Below are positions 46,109 to 56,815 of a stretch of 64,000 nt of DNA, in pieces (positions within the stretch are counted from its first letter, which is position 1; every line of letters starts with the position of its first letter). Made by a program: the position numbers and the translations under genes. Source of the DNA: Blepharisma stoltei (taxonomy: Eukaryota > Ciliophora > Heterotrichea > Heterotrichida > Blepharismidae); assembly GCA_914767885.1 (NCBI GenBank), contig CAJZBQ010000058.1, positions 569,501-633,500 of the forward strand, read 5' to 3'. The notes under the pieces are model-generated. The model was not told the DNA's origin. It saw only the letters and a program-made list of their open reading frames with translations, and searched no databases.

Positions 46109-48910
46109 TTAAAGTTTATTCATAAAACTCCTCATCCTCAACTCTGACATCTCTCTAGAATGCTCTGCATTTTTGAGATCATCTTTAAGCTGCTTCACGT
46201 CTAGATAGCTTTTTCTTTTATGTGCTTCATATACATCTCTCAACTCTTTCAATTTTTTTTCATAGGTTTCTCTCATCATTGAAAGCTCATTCCTCATGAC
46301 ATTTTCAAAGGTGTCTTCGTCTTCTCCTTCATGCATTCTGGTGAGTTCTTCTTGTAAGGTCTCATTCAAATGCTGATAAATTTTGATATCAGATTTTAAT
46401 GAGTCTATTGAAGTGGTTAAATTTTCGATTTGATTTGTTTTCTCATATAGAAGCTCTTCTTTTTTCTCAAGTAAATTTTGATATTTTGATAATTCTAATG
46501 ATAAATAATTTTCTGTATCTTTTTTGGCAGCTTGGATTTTGGATTCGTGCTGAAGCTTGTCGTTTTGAGATAATAATTGAGCAATATGGTCTTGATGAGT
46601 GCGATTTTCTTTTTGCAAGATATTTAACTGTTTTAGTGCAGAATCCCGCTCTGAGGTTAAATTATTGACACTCATCATAATCAGATCTAGCTTGGATTTT
46701 AAAGTCTTATTTTCGGTTTTAGCATTTTCAAAAACTACGTGCTCTTCTAGATGCTCATTTTCATGGATCTATGCCAGCTATCTAGATAAAGTTGAAGAAT
46801 GAAGTATATGAACTAAATATTATAGTTACTAATAATTATTAGGATAAAATAACTAATTATATTTTAAAAGGATTTTTATAAAAAAATTTAGATATAAAAC
46901 TATAAGTAGAACACAATTTTCATAGTCATCAAATTTTTTCTTTTGTTCTTGTAGCTCTTCAGTTATAGCTCGATTAGTTTTTAAGGATAATTCATTTTTC
47001 TCTTGCAATATACTGATTGAATTTTGCAAATTTGCTATTATATTATCTTTCTCTGGCTCCTCTTGCCTTAAAGTAGAACAAAAAATCCTGTCCAATTTAA
47101 TTTAACATTTAAATAATATAATATTTTTTTATTTTATAAAGAATTCACACAAAATATTATCGATTCAGTCAAAAAAAACAGTTTAAATAATCGTTTACAA
47201 GCATTTGTTTCCAATAAATTAGGTTTATAAAAATTATTAATTTCACGTATAAAATTGTTCACCAATTTAACAGGGGTTAAAGTACCTAAAAAATTAAAAA
47301 GTTTTAACTATATTTTGTTTCAATATAAAAGGAGGAGTGAAGCAATCACCACAATGGATTCATGATCTAACTTTTCTTTATGTAGAAGCTCAATATTTTG
47401 ATTTTTCATTTTCAACTCAGACCTAAGCTGTTCTATTTCTTGTTCATTTTTCTTTAAAATATTTTTGATTTTTGTTATCTCCTCTTCATATGATTTTACT
47501 TTTTTATTTATATCTTTCTGAGATTCTTCTGTAATTATTGATGCATCATCCAATTTTTCTGTCAAATTTTTCGGACGATTTTTTGGATGGCAATTCTAAC
47601 TCCCCACCCCCCCCCCCCCCCTCCGTGAGCGAACAAAAAAATTTTGTTCGCTCACGGAGGGGGGTTAATTTTTTTTTTTAAAAAAAATTTATATATAAAT
47701 TTTATAAAAAAAAATATTTTTTTCGAAATTTAAAAAAATCCTAATTTGCAAAAATTGGGAAGCAAATATTAATTTAATTTGCAAAATTTATGTTTAAAAC
47801 GCAATTTGTTTAAAATTAAACAGAATTAGCTCTAGATTTCATTATACTAATTATCACTTATATATCAAAATTTTTTTCCATTAAAATTTTTTCTATTAAA
47901 AAAATTTTTGTTCACTCACGGAGGGTGGGTTTTTGGTCAAAAAATGGCGATTTTTCTAATGGTTTTGTTCGCTCACGGAGGGGGGGGGGGGGAGTAAGGC
48001 AAAATTTTGTAAAAAAATAAATATTCGCAAACTTAACCTTTTTGCCAATTTGCTAAACTTCTCAATTATTTTGCTATTCTTTGCCAATTTTTGCCATTTT
48101 TTTGCCATTTTTTAACCACTTTTTTGTGCCTTTTTTACGAATTTTTTCTTTTTTTAAATCATCCAAATTTTTCACAGCCTCAAAAATAAGTTTGAATTTG
48201 TCAATATTATTTATTGAAGCCTGAAACTCAACAGAAACCAGCCCAGCAATCTGGGTCAAATAATTATTGACAACACTATTTAATTTTTCATATCTCTCTT
48301 CTACATCCTTTCTTCCTTTGATTTCTCCTTTTAATCTTTCATCATTTTTTTTTGCTTTCTCCTGCTCGATTTTCAGCATATCCATAGCTTGTGTAGCAAT
48401 TTTGCTATTTGCTTCAATGTCTTCTTCAAATTTTTTTACTCTATTGAATTGGTTTTTTCACTTATTAGCGTCATTGATCACCCAATTGATCATATTTTTC
48501 ATAGTCCCATTCTCTGTATGATTTTCTGAATTTGTCTTAAAATAGTCACTCAGTATCTCAATGGCTTCTTTTTTCTCTTGATATAGTTTAAGATATTCCT
48601 CTTTTCAATTAGTAAAGTCTTCTACTTCAATTGAATCATTCATCCCACATTTTGATTTTGGCCTAGAGTTCTGCTGAATCGGAGCCAATTTTTTGGCTTG
48701 GCAGCTTCTACATTTGCAATTTTCCTGTGAGCCTTTGTTGTAAAGCTCAGTTGGGTTTGGCTTTGATAAGCTCCGTGATGGTGCTGGGAGATTTCTTGTT
48801 GATAACACTGGGGATTCGCTCATAATTTTTAAATTCACTTCTTTTCTATTTGACCTGTCCTGAGGGAAATTATTAGAAATCATGGGGTTTCTTGGAGTTG
48901 AAGAATTCAT
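46109..48910 (-). CDS. Coiled-coil gene(s) in several blocks, junctions unresolved
   Basis: Four coding blocks run in the same direction: 48910 to about 48080 (MNSSTPRNPMISNN, then CRSCQAKK and a coiled-coil; TGA-coded Trp at FTNWKEE), about 47590-47340 (TEKLDDASIITEES), about 47070-46900 (EEPEKDNIIANLQNS), and 46770-46109 (ending RSFMNKL). Between them lie the intact MITE 47599-47996 and AT-rich segments of about 250 and 130 bp. The frame changes around 48070-48130 in a poly-A-rich region and again near 47560, and I could not join the blocks cleanly. It may be one long coiled-coil gene with more IESs, two genes, or a sequence with a homopolymer error. Confidence 0.5.
47599..47996 (+). mobile_element. 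Near-intact MITE, 398 bp
   Basis: TA-ACTCCCCA followed by a long C-run and CTCCGTGAGCGAAC, an immediate inverted copy (GTTCGCTCACGGAGG), an AT-rich core, then GTTCACTCACGGAGGGTGGG, and finally GTTCGCTCACGGAGG, a long G-run and GGAG-TA. Almost identical to 63115-63503, so recently active. Confidence 0.92.
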
Positions 48911-48950
48911 TTTGAAAATAATAAAAAACTTGTCTGTTAATATAAAAGAA

Positions 48951-49250
48951 ATGTCTAGTGATACTAATAATAGAGAAAGGGCAATAAAATCATTAGAAAA
49001 AATCAAAAAAGAATGCTTAAAAAGTGCAAATGATTTAAAGAAAAAACTTGAAAATTGTGAGAGCGAAGCGGAAAAAGAAATAAGTAGTTTAGAAAAAAAT
49101 TGTATAATGGCTATTGATTATGCAATGCATTTTATTGAAAAGTTACCTGAAAATAGTCGGGAAACACCAGAAAAAATTAAAAACTCTTATTATAAATATA
49201 ATTGAATTCTTCAAGAAAAGCTCAAGCATTTTTATCTCAAACTCTTTTAA
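48951..49250 (+). CDS. Small coiled-coil hypothetical protein
   Basis: 99 residues from MSSDTNNRERAIKSLE; an upstream in-frame ATG at 48882 lies inside the divergent gene's coding region. The body is a Lys/Glu-rich coiled-coil ending with NWILQEKLKHFYLKLF (Trp by TGA). Start is 40 bp from that of the divergent coiled-coil gene. It is in the same frame as the next gene, whose start I cannot find, so it could be its first exon with an unseen insert between. Confidence 0.5.
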
Positions 49251-49283
49251 AAATCAACCATTAAGTATCATTATATATATTTG

Positions 49284-51998
49284 ATATATGAATCTCCAAG
49301 AAGTTTCAGCCCAAGTCAATTATTAGAATCATTTAGACTAAAAACTGAAAATTCTCTATTAAATAACAAACTTAAACAAATCTCTCCTGCTAGAAAATCT
49401 CCAGCAAGAGCACCTGAAAGTCCAGCAGAAAATGAATTAATAGGGAGAATTAAAGAAGAAAACAAAGAATTAAAAGAAAAATGTGAGAGATATGAAAAAG
49501 AAATTAGTGAATTAGGCTATAAATTAGCTGAGGCTGACGAAGTTTATAAAGAGCAAGAAAATGCTGTAGAGAGGCTAATGCAAAATAGTTTTCAAGTCCG
49601 GGTTGAAAATTCTCAATTGATTTTAGATAACAGGAAATTCAGGAATATAATAGAAGAATTAAGAATAAAAAACGAGTTTAGCAATAGTGAAAGCAGTAAA
49701 AAAACTTTGAGTGTAGTCTGTGAAAAGAGTATAGGAATTATTAGCAAAATGAAAAATAAAATAGCAAAAATTGAAAATTGTGGGAATATTATATGCTATC
49801 CTGTTATTAAGGCAAACAAAGCGAAATTTTCTTTTGGGAGTCTCGAAGAACTTGCGGATAGACATCATAATAGCAAAAATTTAGAAATTGAAACTCAAAG
49901 AGATATAAAAATCTATGGTAGAAGTGCAAAGAAGTTTCGACCCTACTTAGAGATTGATTTTTTATCGAGATTTAATATAAAGGCTAACTCTCCCCTCCGT
50001 GAGTGAACAAAACCATTAGAAAAATCGCTATTTTTTGCCCAAAAACCCACCCTCCGTGAGTGAACAAAAATTTTTTTAATAGAAAAATTTTTTATGGAAA
50101 AAATTTTGATATATAAATAATAATTAGTATAATGAAATCTAGAGCCAATCTGTTTAATTTTAAACGAATTGCTTTTTTAAAACATAAATTTTACAAATTG
50201 AATTAATATTTGCTTTCCAATTTTTGCGAATTAGGATTTTTTTAAATTTCGAAAAAAAATATTTGTTATAAAATTTATATATAAATTTTTTTAAAAAAAA
50301 AAAAAATTAACACCTCTCCGTGAGTGAACAAAATTTTTTTGTTCACTCACGGAGGGGGGGAGTAAGCCAAAAATTATGAGCGAAGATTCTATTAATGCTA
50401 TCTCTTTTCAAGTAAAGCCAAAATTGGCTCTGATAACTAAGAGCATACAAATATTTCCTATCAAAATGAAACTAAACAAACCTACAAATTATACGAGATC
50501 TGATCTCAATCATATACACATTTTTCCTTTGAAAATCGAAGTGCTACAATTTTCTAGCCAGATATCCAGAGTAGAAACACAAAAATCTAACTGTTTAGTT
50601 ATTGAAAAATTAATGCCAAGAATAAAAATCACCCCTCCAAAAAAGTGATATCAAAAAGAGCAAGCCACATTGACTCTTGACATAAAACTCAAAGAATCAT
50701 CAACCCATAGTTTGCCAATCTTTCCTACAATCCAAAAATTACATCAATATAGGCCAAATTTAAATATTTCAAAATCATCAATTTTTATACAGATTGCAAA
50801 GCAAAATTTAAGTGAATTTAGTAATAATGGTGCGATAATCCCATTAAAAGTAAAATCTTATCAATTGCAAAATCTCCCAGCATTATCTTTTAATAATGGC
50901 ACAAAAAATAAAAATGTGCAGCTTGTTTTCGAAAATATCAATATTTTTCATACAGAAGAAGGAATTATTGAAGCTTGCAGGCCTAAAGACACGAGTGATG
51001 AAGAAATAGAAATATCATCAACTTTAGCTTATATAAAACATCCTTTATCTATTACAACTTCTTTTTCATTTCAAGCTTTCCCTAAGCCGCTAAAACTTTT
51101 TGTGACAAATTTACCAAGAGTTTTCCTTACTTCCCTCATCCTTAATTGAACGACGGGGAGTCTTTTTTATTTTTATGCAGAATTAATTAAAAAATTTCAG
51201 AAAAAATATTCAATTTTCTCATATAAAAATACTATGAAAAAGCTATAAGATATAAAGTGTGCAATATAATATCAATTATGATAGAAATCACATTAAATTT
51301 GTTTATTAGCAATATTCATTAAATTTTAAATATAGGTAGTAGATTTGAGTTTGGATATTATATCATTATTGACCATATAAAAATTATTCGATCAAGGAAG
51401 GAATTAATTCTCCCTATTTATAAATAAAATTATTTGATTAAGAATAGGTGAAGTTAGAAAAACAAAGCCAAAATTTTCCTTTTCTCATGAGCGAGAGCTT
51501 ACGCTATCCCCAATTCCTAAGTTGCCATTAACTAAACATTTATTGCTCGTCACCTTAAATCATTTCGACGTCTGTCAAAAAGCTGAATTATTAGACATAA
51601 AATCCTTATATACCATGAACATTATTAAAGGAAAGCCAACCTTATCAATTTGCCAATTGAAGAAATTTAAATATGTTCCAATTAAATTGTTAAGTAGTGC
51701 TGGAGAAGAGGAATTTAAAACTGGATCATCTAGTCCTGGTAGATCTCCAAGGAAGCAAAGGTCCGCAGCTAATAGAAAACCTGCAATTGAAGAATTTTTT
51801 GCTTTGGTAAAAATTATATAGACATTACAATCTGTAATTATGAATATGAAAATTGATGAAAGCATAGGACCTCCAAAAGCAAACTCTGAAGAATTATTGA
51901 AAATTGCTCAAGAATCTAAAATCCCTTTTAATTTTTGGCATGATTGATTAACTGAAAGAATGAAAATTATTTATAAGCAAAGCAAAAAAAAGCGCTAA
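49284..51998 (+). CDS. Repetitive hypothetical protein, reconstructed, start unresolved
   Basis: About 684 residues after removing the MITE 49987-50364, a proposed IES 51190-51456 and a 15-nt intron at the GTAAAAATTATATAG near 51808. The N-terminal part is coiled-coil (ENKELKEKCERYEKEISEL). The middle carries degenerate repeats of the type FPIKMKLNKP, FPLKIEVLQF, IPLKVKSYQL, LPLTKHLLL with spaced Ile/Pro/Lys, of unknown meaning. The C-terminus FNFWHDWLTERMKIIYKQ is helical. No start codon is evident after the stop at 49248; the first in-frame residues are YESPRSFSP. No family recognised. Confidence 0.6.
49987..50364 (-). mobile_element. MITE-type IES, 378 bp, near intact
   Basis: TA-ACTCTCCCCTCCGTGAGTG at the left, an end hairpin CTCTCCGTGAGTGAAC/GTTCACTCACGGAG at 50313-50354, and GGGGGGGAG-TA at the right; inverted relative to the copy at 47599. 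The host junction is NIKA-KPKIMSED. Confidence 0.9.
51190..51456. mobile_element. Proposed 267-bp IES
   Basis: AT-rich, stops in the host frame. TA-to-TA removal joins YAELI to RKTKPKFSFS in frame, and total gene length remains a multiple of three. No terminal repeat recognised, so frame is the only support. Confidence 0.45.
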
Positions 51999-52282
51999 TG
52001 TATATAGATGCAATAGTAAAATTAAATTCATATTTATTCGTAAATATTATTTTTTAAAATACTTATAGTTATGGTGCATTTTTGATGAATATTTAAATTT
52101 CCTAGATAGCATTACTCATTCTGTCTTATAATTTATGTGCAAATCTATTTCATTTTTTTTTTAATTTCAAAAGCTATTATTATTCCATATTGTTTATTCT
52201 CATATTAAAAATATCCGATAATCTAATCCTTATACTTATAAGAGCCTTAAAACTAATATATGATGTTTAATCTACAAACAAT

Positions 52283-53068
52283 ATGGGGAGCAGTCCCACC
52301 AATCATTCAAAGCCTTCAAACGGCAATGAAGTCAAAGAAGAAGTGTTAAAATCACAAAGAAAAAAATCCTCAATCATAGGAGTCTTAGGAACAAAGCTCA
52401 TCCAGAAAAATGAAACAAAACATCAAAGCCAAGATAACCCTTTTAAATTTTCAAGATCTCAGACTCAAAATAATTTGGACTCTGAGGCTTTCCACAGATC
52501 TAAAACGAAGATTGAGACAGAAACAGGAGGAATCTGTCCCAAATGCTTGACAAAATTTCCATGCATACACACTAGCTTCGAAAATTTTAAAAATGCTCTA
52601 CATTCACTAAGTCCACAGCCAGCTGAAGAGTCGCCAAAATATTCATATAGACGCTCCTATACAAATAAAGCAGTTTTCAAAGAGCCAATGTGTATAACAC
52701 TAGAACAATACAATGCCAATTTAACCAAATCGAAAACTATGCTAAAACTTCCTGAAATTGCATCTCCAAGATTGAGAAATCAGAAGGGAAATATTTATGA
52801 AAAAATTGAAGATGAAATAAAAAGAAATAAAAGATATGATCATATAAAAGACAAAAAGGAAAAAGACTATGAAAAAATCCTCGAAGAAATTGTTGTTGAG
52901 GAAAATTTTAGAAAAGATACAATCAAGAGGCTGGAAACCATGAATTTTAATTCAGAGAAAAAATTAAAGGTTTTAGAAGGAAAAATCGCCAGGAATAATG
53001 ATCGCTTGAGAAGTAATGTGAAAGGAAATGGTGGAAGGTATAATGGAGGTATGTGGGCACTTATTTAA
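52283..53068 (+). CDS. Hypothetical protein with CPKC motif
   Basis: 261 residues, uninterrupted. MGSSPTNHSK could be N-myristoylated (Gly2, Ser5/6 region). The N-terminal 90 residues are Ser/Lys-rich; ICPKCLTKFPCIH is a likely zinc-binding knuckle (CxxC...CxH); the C-terminal 100 residues are a Lys/Glu helix (KDKKEKDYEKILEEIVVEENF). No family recognised; the Cys motif is reminiscent of the protein at 12585-13457. Confidence 0.65.
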   Translation: MGSSPTNHSKPSNGNEVKEEVLKSQRKKSSIIGVLGTKLIQKNETKHQSQDNPFKFSRSQTQNNLDSEAFHRSKTKIETETGGICPKCLTKFPCIHTSFENFKNALHSLSPQPAEESPKYSYRRSYTNKAVFKEPMCITLEQYNANLTKSKTMLKLPEIASPRLRNQKGNIYEKIEDEIKRNKRYDHIKDKKEKDYEKILEEIVVEENFRKDTIKRLETMNFNSEKKLKVLEGKIARNNDRLRSNVKGNGGRYNGGMWALI

Positions 53069-53406
53069 AATTAATTAATTAATTAAAATTATAAATTTTT
53101 TATTGAATCTCCTATTACATAGCTTTAATAAATAAAATCTATTACTAATAAACCTTTGCCTTTTTGAAGCTTATAATATAAAATGTATAGAATATTTCAA
53201 AAAAATAATTAAAATAGTTTCTTTAAAATAAATCATATATGGTTTTATTTTTTGATAATTTTTTTAAATTTCAAACATGATGCTTTAGCTGTTTATTTTT
53301 AATAATAATTATCTTTATTACTTATATCAATTGAGTCACATATTTCTTTCATATCTAATATTTCCACTCGTTATATGGAGAAACATTAAGTAAATTATCA
53401 TAAAAA
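53069..53406. other. Intergenic AT-rich spacer
   Basis: 338 bp, AT-rich, upstream of the kinase gene. No feature supported. Confidence 0.45.
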
Positions 53407-55944
53407 ATGGGATGCTGTTTTAGTTGCCTCAAAAGTGATTCGAAAGATCCAGCAAAAGCTCCTCTAGTAACCATTGATGGTAAAAAAGCAAAATACATTA
53501 AAATGGCGACGGCTATCCAGCCCTTTTTCTCAACACCTGTAGTCTGCGTTCGCAGGTGACCTTGTGGAAGGGATAAAGGCGCTCGGAATGTGTATCCGGC
53601 TAGGTTTTACCTTGGCACAGTGGAGCGCAACGTCGGACTAGGCCGGCCGCAGCTCATCTGACGCCAAGGGTTTTGCCTCAGGATAGATGGTTTCCAGGGT
53701 TGGAAAGGGGAAGCTCAGCGGCATCAGGAAGGTACCTCCTGATCAATCGGGCAACTCCCTAGCGTGAAACTGGGCGTTACGTCCCAGGCTTTGGATTTCC
53801 ATCTTAGCCGACAGTCCTACCAGAAAATTTGTTTTTCAAATTTTCGGAATGGGCAACCTCTGTTGACGTACTGCTGGGTGGTGTAACTCATCCAACTACG
53901 GGTAGCGAGTGCACATCCTCGTCCAGTAGGAGCAACACCTTGAAGGTCGTGGCCGATTGGGGTGAGCAACAGGGTAAAGCGTGATGGTAGGGCAGGGGAA
54001 ACCCTAGTCAATACGACGGGCCTCTCTATAATATTAGTTAATGTTAATGTTAATGGTAAAAAAGCAGAAGAAATGGATTCTGCAATTACAGATGCAGCTC
54101 CATCTCCATCGCATCCTATTTGTCTAGACGATTTTCAAATAGAAAGAGTTTTAGGCAAAGGCGCATTCGGAAAAGTGTTTTTAGTCACGAAAAAAGACAC
54201 AGGGAAGCTTTATGCGATGAAATGCTTGAAAAAAGAAATGATTGAGCAGAGAAATCAAAGGGTTCACACCAAAACTGAAAGAGAAATTTTAGGCGATGCG
54301 GACAGTCCATTTATAGTTCAGCTTCATTTTGCTTTCCAGACGCCTGAAAGATTGTATATGGTTCTGGATTTTATTAACGGTGGCGAATTATTCTTCCATC
54401 TAAGAAGATCAACAAGGTTCACAGAGCAACGAAGTAGATTTTATTCCGCTGAAATTTTGCTAGCCCTGGACTATTTACATGCTCATGGAGTTATTTACAG
54501 AGATTTGAAACCTGAAAATATTTTGCTTGATTCTGAAGGACTAGGATTAGGATTATTAAAGTCAGGTTCTAGACATATTGGTGAAGCAGTCACCTAAGAC
54601 CTCCCGTACAGGAGGTTTTTACCACTTTTCGACTCCAGCCCAGAGGGTCTAGCCCTCTTACGGTGCCCTTCCGGTGCCTTCTGTCTACTCCTTGCCTTGA
54701 GGCTTCAGTCTTGAGTGGGCGGCTTATGGATTTCTCTGCGGCCCTGCTACGGGCGATTGGAGTAGCTTGATTCCAAGGAACCTTGGAGTCTATCGGATGC
54801 CGAAGTGCCTTCTTCGACAGTTACAGGAAAAAGACTGTCCCCTGTGGCCTGAGCCGAAACCCCCAGTTTCTCGGTAAAGGAATGCCCATGCGTCCTCGGA
54901 TCCAAAGGACGTTGTTGAGCACCTCCATTTCCAACCACAGGAAAGCAGCCAAAACCTACCCGAGTATACACCTTTTGAGCCTACACTTGATTCTCGGCTC
55001 GGAGTCTGTATCAGTTCATCGTAGCCATAAGGTCTGAACTGCTGCGCCAAGAGGGCAGGTTGACATGTGTCGCTATCTTAATGTTTATGCTTGATTCTGA
55101 AGGACATATAAAATTGACAGATTTTGGGCTTAGTAAACAGTTTTTTGGAAATGAAAGCGAAAATAAAGCTTTTTCATTCTGTGGGACACCTGAATATTTG
55201 GCTCCAGAAATTTTGAAAGGAACAGGCCACGATCAAGCTGTTGATTTTTGGAGTTTAGGAGCTTTATTATATGAAATGCTAGCTGGAGCTCCACCTTTTT
55301 ATTCAAAAAATCGAGATCAGATGTTCAGAAATATGTTAACAAAACCAGTTGATATGAAGCCTCATTTTTCAGCTCAAGCAGTCGATTTATTGAAAAATTT
55401 GCTGCAAGTTGATGTAATTTTTATTTAGCCAAGAAAACGACTATCTTCAACCTCTGAAATTCAAGCTCATCCATTTTTTGAAGGAATGGACTGGGACAAG
55501 CTTACTCCCCCCTTCTTAAGAGAATAAAAAATTTTGTTCGCTCTCTGAAGGGGTTAAATGTTTTTAAAACATATAGTAATTTTTTTTTTGTCAAAATGCA
55601 AGCTGTTTAAAATTAAACAAATTAGCTAGAGATTTCATTATACTAATTATCACTTATATATCAAAGTTTTTATATTAAAAAATTTTGTTTGCTCACGGAG
55701 GGTGGGTTTTTATATAAAAAATAGGGATTTTTCCAATGGTTTTATTCGCTCACAAGTTAGTAAAAAAGAAATCGAGCCTCCATTCAAGCCAAAAGTGACA
55801 GGACCTCGAGATTTAAGAAATTTCGATAGGATGTTTACAGATGAAACACCAGAAGAAAGCTTGATTACCACTAACTTAGATTCACAGCAAAAAGCAGCTC
55901 ATAAGTGGGAAGGGTTCACTTATCATGATCCTGCACACTTATAG
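53407..55944 (+). CDS. AGC protein kinase with N-terminal lipidation motif, reconstructed
   Basis: 375 residues after removing two retroelements with their duplications (576 and 564 bp), one 15-nt intron (55414-55428) and a MITE (55505-55759). MGCCFSCLK predicts N-myristoylation at Gly2 and palmitoylation of Cys3/4/7. Kinase motifs: LGKGAFGKVFLV (glycine loop), YAMKCLKK (VAIK Lys), YRDLKPENILL (HRD-type), LTDFGLSKQ (DFG), FSFCGTPEYLAPEIL (activation-loop Thr region and APE). The C-tail has IEPPFKP, FDRMFTDETPEES (turn motif) and WEGFTYHDP (hydrophobic motif), giving an AKT/S6K-like enzyme that docks on membranes by acyl groups rather than a PH domain. Substrates unknown. Confidence 0.9.
53491..54052 (+). 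mobile_element. Retroelement copy in kinase exon, 562 bp
   Basis: Starts near TTAAAATGGCGACGGCTATC and ends CCTCTCTATAATATTAG followed by GTTAAT repeats. 14-bp direct repeat ATGGTAAAAAAGCA (53477-53490, 54053-54066). Homologous over most of its length to the core of 541-1302 (same strand) and of 28455-29055 (inverted). Removal restores VTIDGKKAEEMDS. The repeat contains a TA. Confidence 0.88.
54542..55087 (-). mobile_element. Second retroelement copy in the kinase exon, duplication lacks TA
   Basis: 546 bp, GC-rich, minus orientation (5' end reads TTAAGATAGCGACACATG; 3' side has TAATCC repeats). Perfect 18-bp direct repeat TGCTTGATTCTGAAGGAC (54524-54541, 55088-55105). Removal restores PENILLDSEGHIKLTDFG. 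No TA within the repeat. Shares long blocks with 38912-39642. Confidence 0.88.
55505..55759 (+). mobile_element. MITE-type IES, 255 bp
   Basis: TTA-CTCCCCCCTTC at the left, TTCGCTCACAAG-TTA at the right, shortened core. Removal gives WDKLSKKEIEPPFKP in the kinase C-tail. Confidence 0.85.
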
Positions 55945-56016
55945 GAAACCACAATAATTTATATAATTGGATATTTGTTGATAAAGTATAGATAATAAAT
56001 ATAAAATTATAGAAGG

Positions 56017-56451
56017 ATGGGAATCAAAGACAAACATCAGAAAATTTATGCAGAAGCCAAACCTAAGGGAAGCTTCAGAGAGCAAATAAATGATGAACTA
56101 AATGGGAGATATAAAACTGAGCTATGCAAGAATTGGATAGAAGGGAAATGCAACTTTGGAGAATTTTGCAATTTCGCTCACGGGGAATGTGAACTTACAA
56201 CAGTTAATAAAAGCGTTTGTAAGCAATTTCAGAATTATGGATATTGCTTAAAAGGAAGCAATTGCTTATATTGTGAAATACACTATGTAGCACGGAGCTT
56301 TTTTGGCTCAAGTTTCCGGCCAAAAAAGCCCCGTGCTATACAGTGTATTTCACTATATATCCATATAGAAAGAGTTAAGGGAGAGTATGAGATGATAAAT
56401 GATATAAATCGAAGAAGGGCATTAATTTTCAATTCGATCAATTGGGAATAG
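56017..56451 (+). CDS. CCCH tandem zinc-finger protein, reconstructed
   Basis: 115 residues after removing an 87-bp palindromic IES. Two CCCH fingers: CKNWIEGKCNFGEFCNFAH (Cx7Cx5Cx3H) and CKQFQNYGYCLKGSNCLYIH (Cx8Cx5Cx3H). The second finger has its correct Cx3H spacing only after excision. A YKTEL-type lead-in (RYKTELCKNW) precedes finger one, as in tristetraprolin-family proteins that bind AU-rich mRNA. A short protein; RNA-binding role is inferred from the family. Confidence 0.87.
   Translation: MGIKDKHQKIYAEAKPKGSFREQINDELNGRYKTELCKNWIEGKCNFGEFCNFAHGECELTTVNKSVCKQFQNYGYCLKGSNCLYCEIHYVARSFFGSSFRPKKPRAIQCISLYIHIERVKGEYEMINDINRRRALIFNSINWE
56271..56357. repeat. 87-bp palindromic IES in a zinc finger
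   Basis: GTGAAATACACT...AGTGTATTTCAC outer arms with an inner GCACGGAGC.../...GCCCCGTGC pair and GGCTTTTTTGGC-like centre. Flanked by TATA. The exact TA is ambiguous within TATATA but all choices give the same protein. Confidence 0.88.
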
Positions 56452-56815
56452 GATCATTTAATCAAGTGAGTAACAATTAATAAGAAATGATAATATTTAT
56501 TTAAACATCAAAAAAATCTTTCAATTAGAATCACCTTATCTTTTCATTTTCGTAGAATCTTGGCAAATAGGCAAATATATGTAGAAATCAATAAAATTTA
56601 TAACTAATTTCATAGTTTAAATAATTTAATAAGAAATATGAAGGAGTTGGCCACACAGAAAATAAAAATTGCAAGATAATTAAATATCAATTTAAAAATC
56701 AAATTTTTTTATAATAGTTTGTAATTGGAAAAAGCTTATTTAGTATCACCATATCTTTAAAAACTCTAAATATTCCTTTTTTAAATATTTTTTAACGTTA
56801 AATATTTATAAAAAT
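56452..56815. other. Intergenic AT-rich spacer
   Basis: 364 bp between two plus-strand genes; no feature supported. Confidence 0.45.

Noticed and set aside
43789-55944. Retroelement-bearing genes as simple pseudogenes
   Set aside because: The rest of each frame is intact with all catalytic or binding motifs, and the insertions are spread over many essential-looking genes; somatic removal is more economical, though the pseudogene option is not excluded for the two sites lacking TA.
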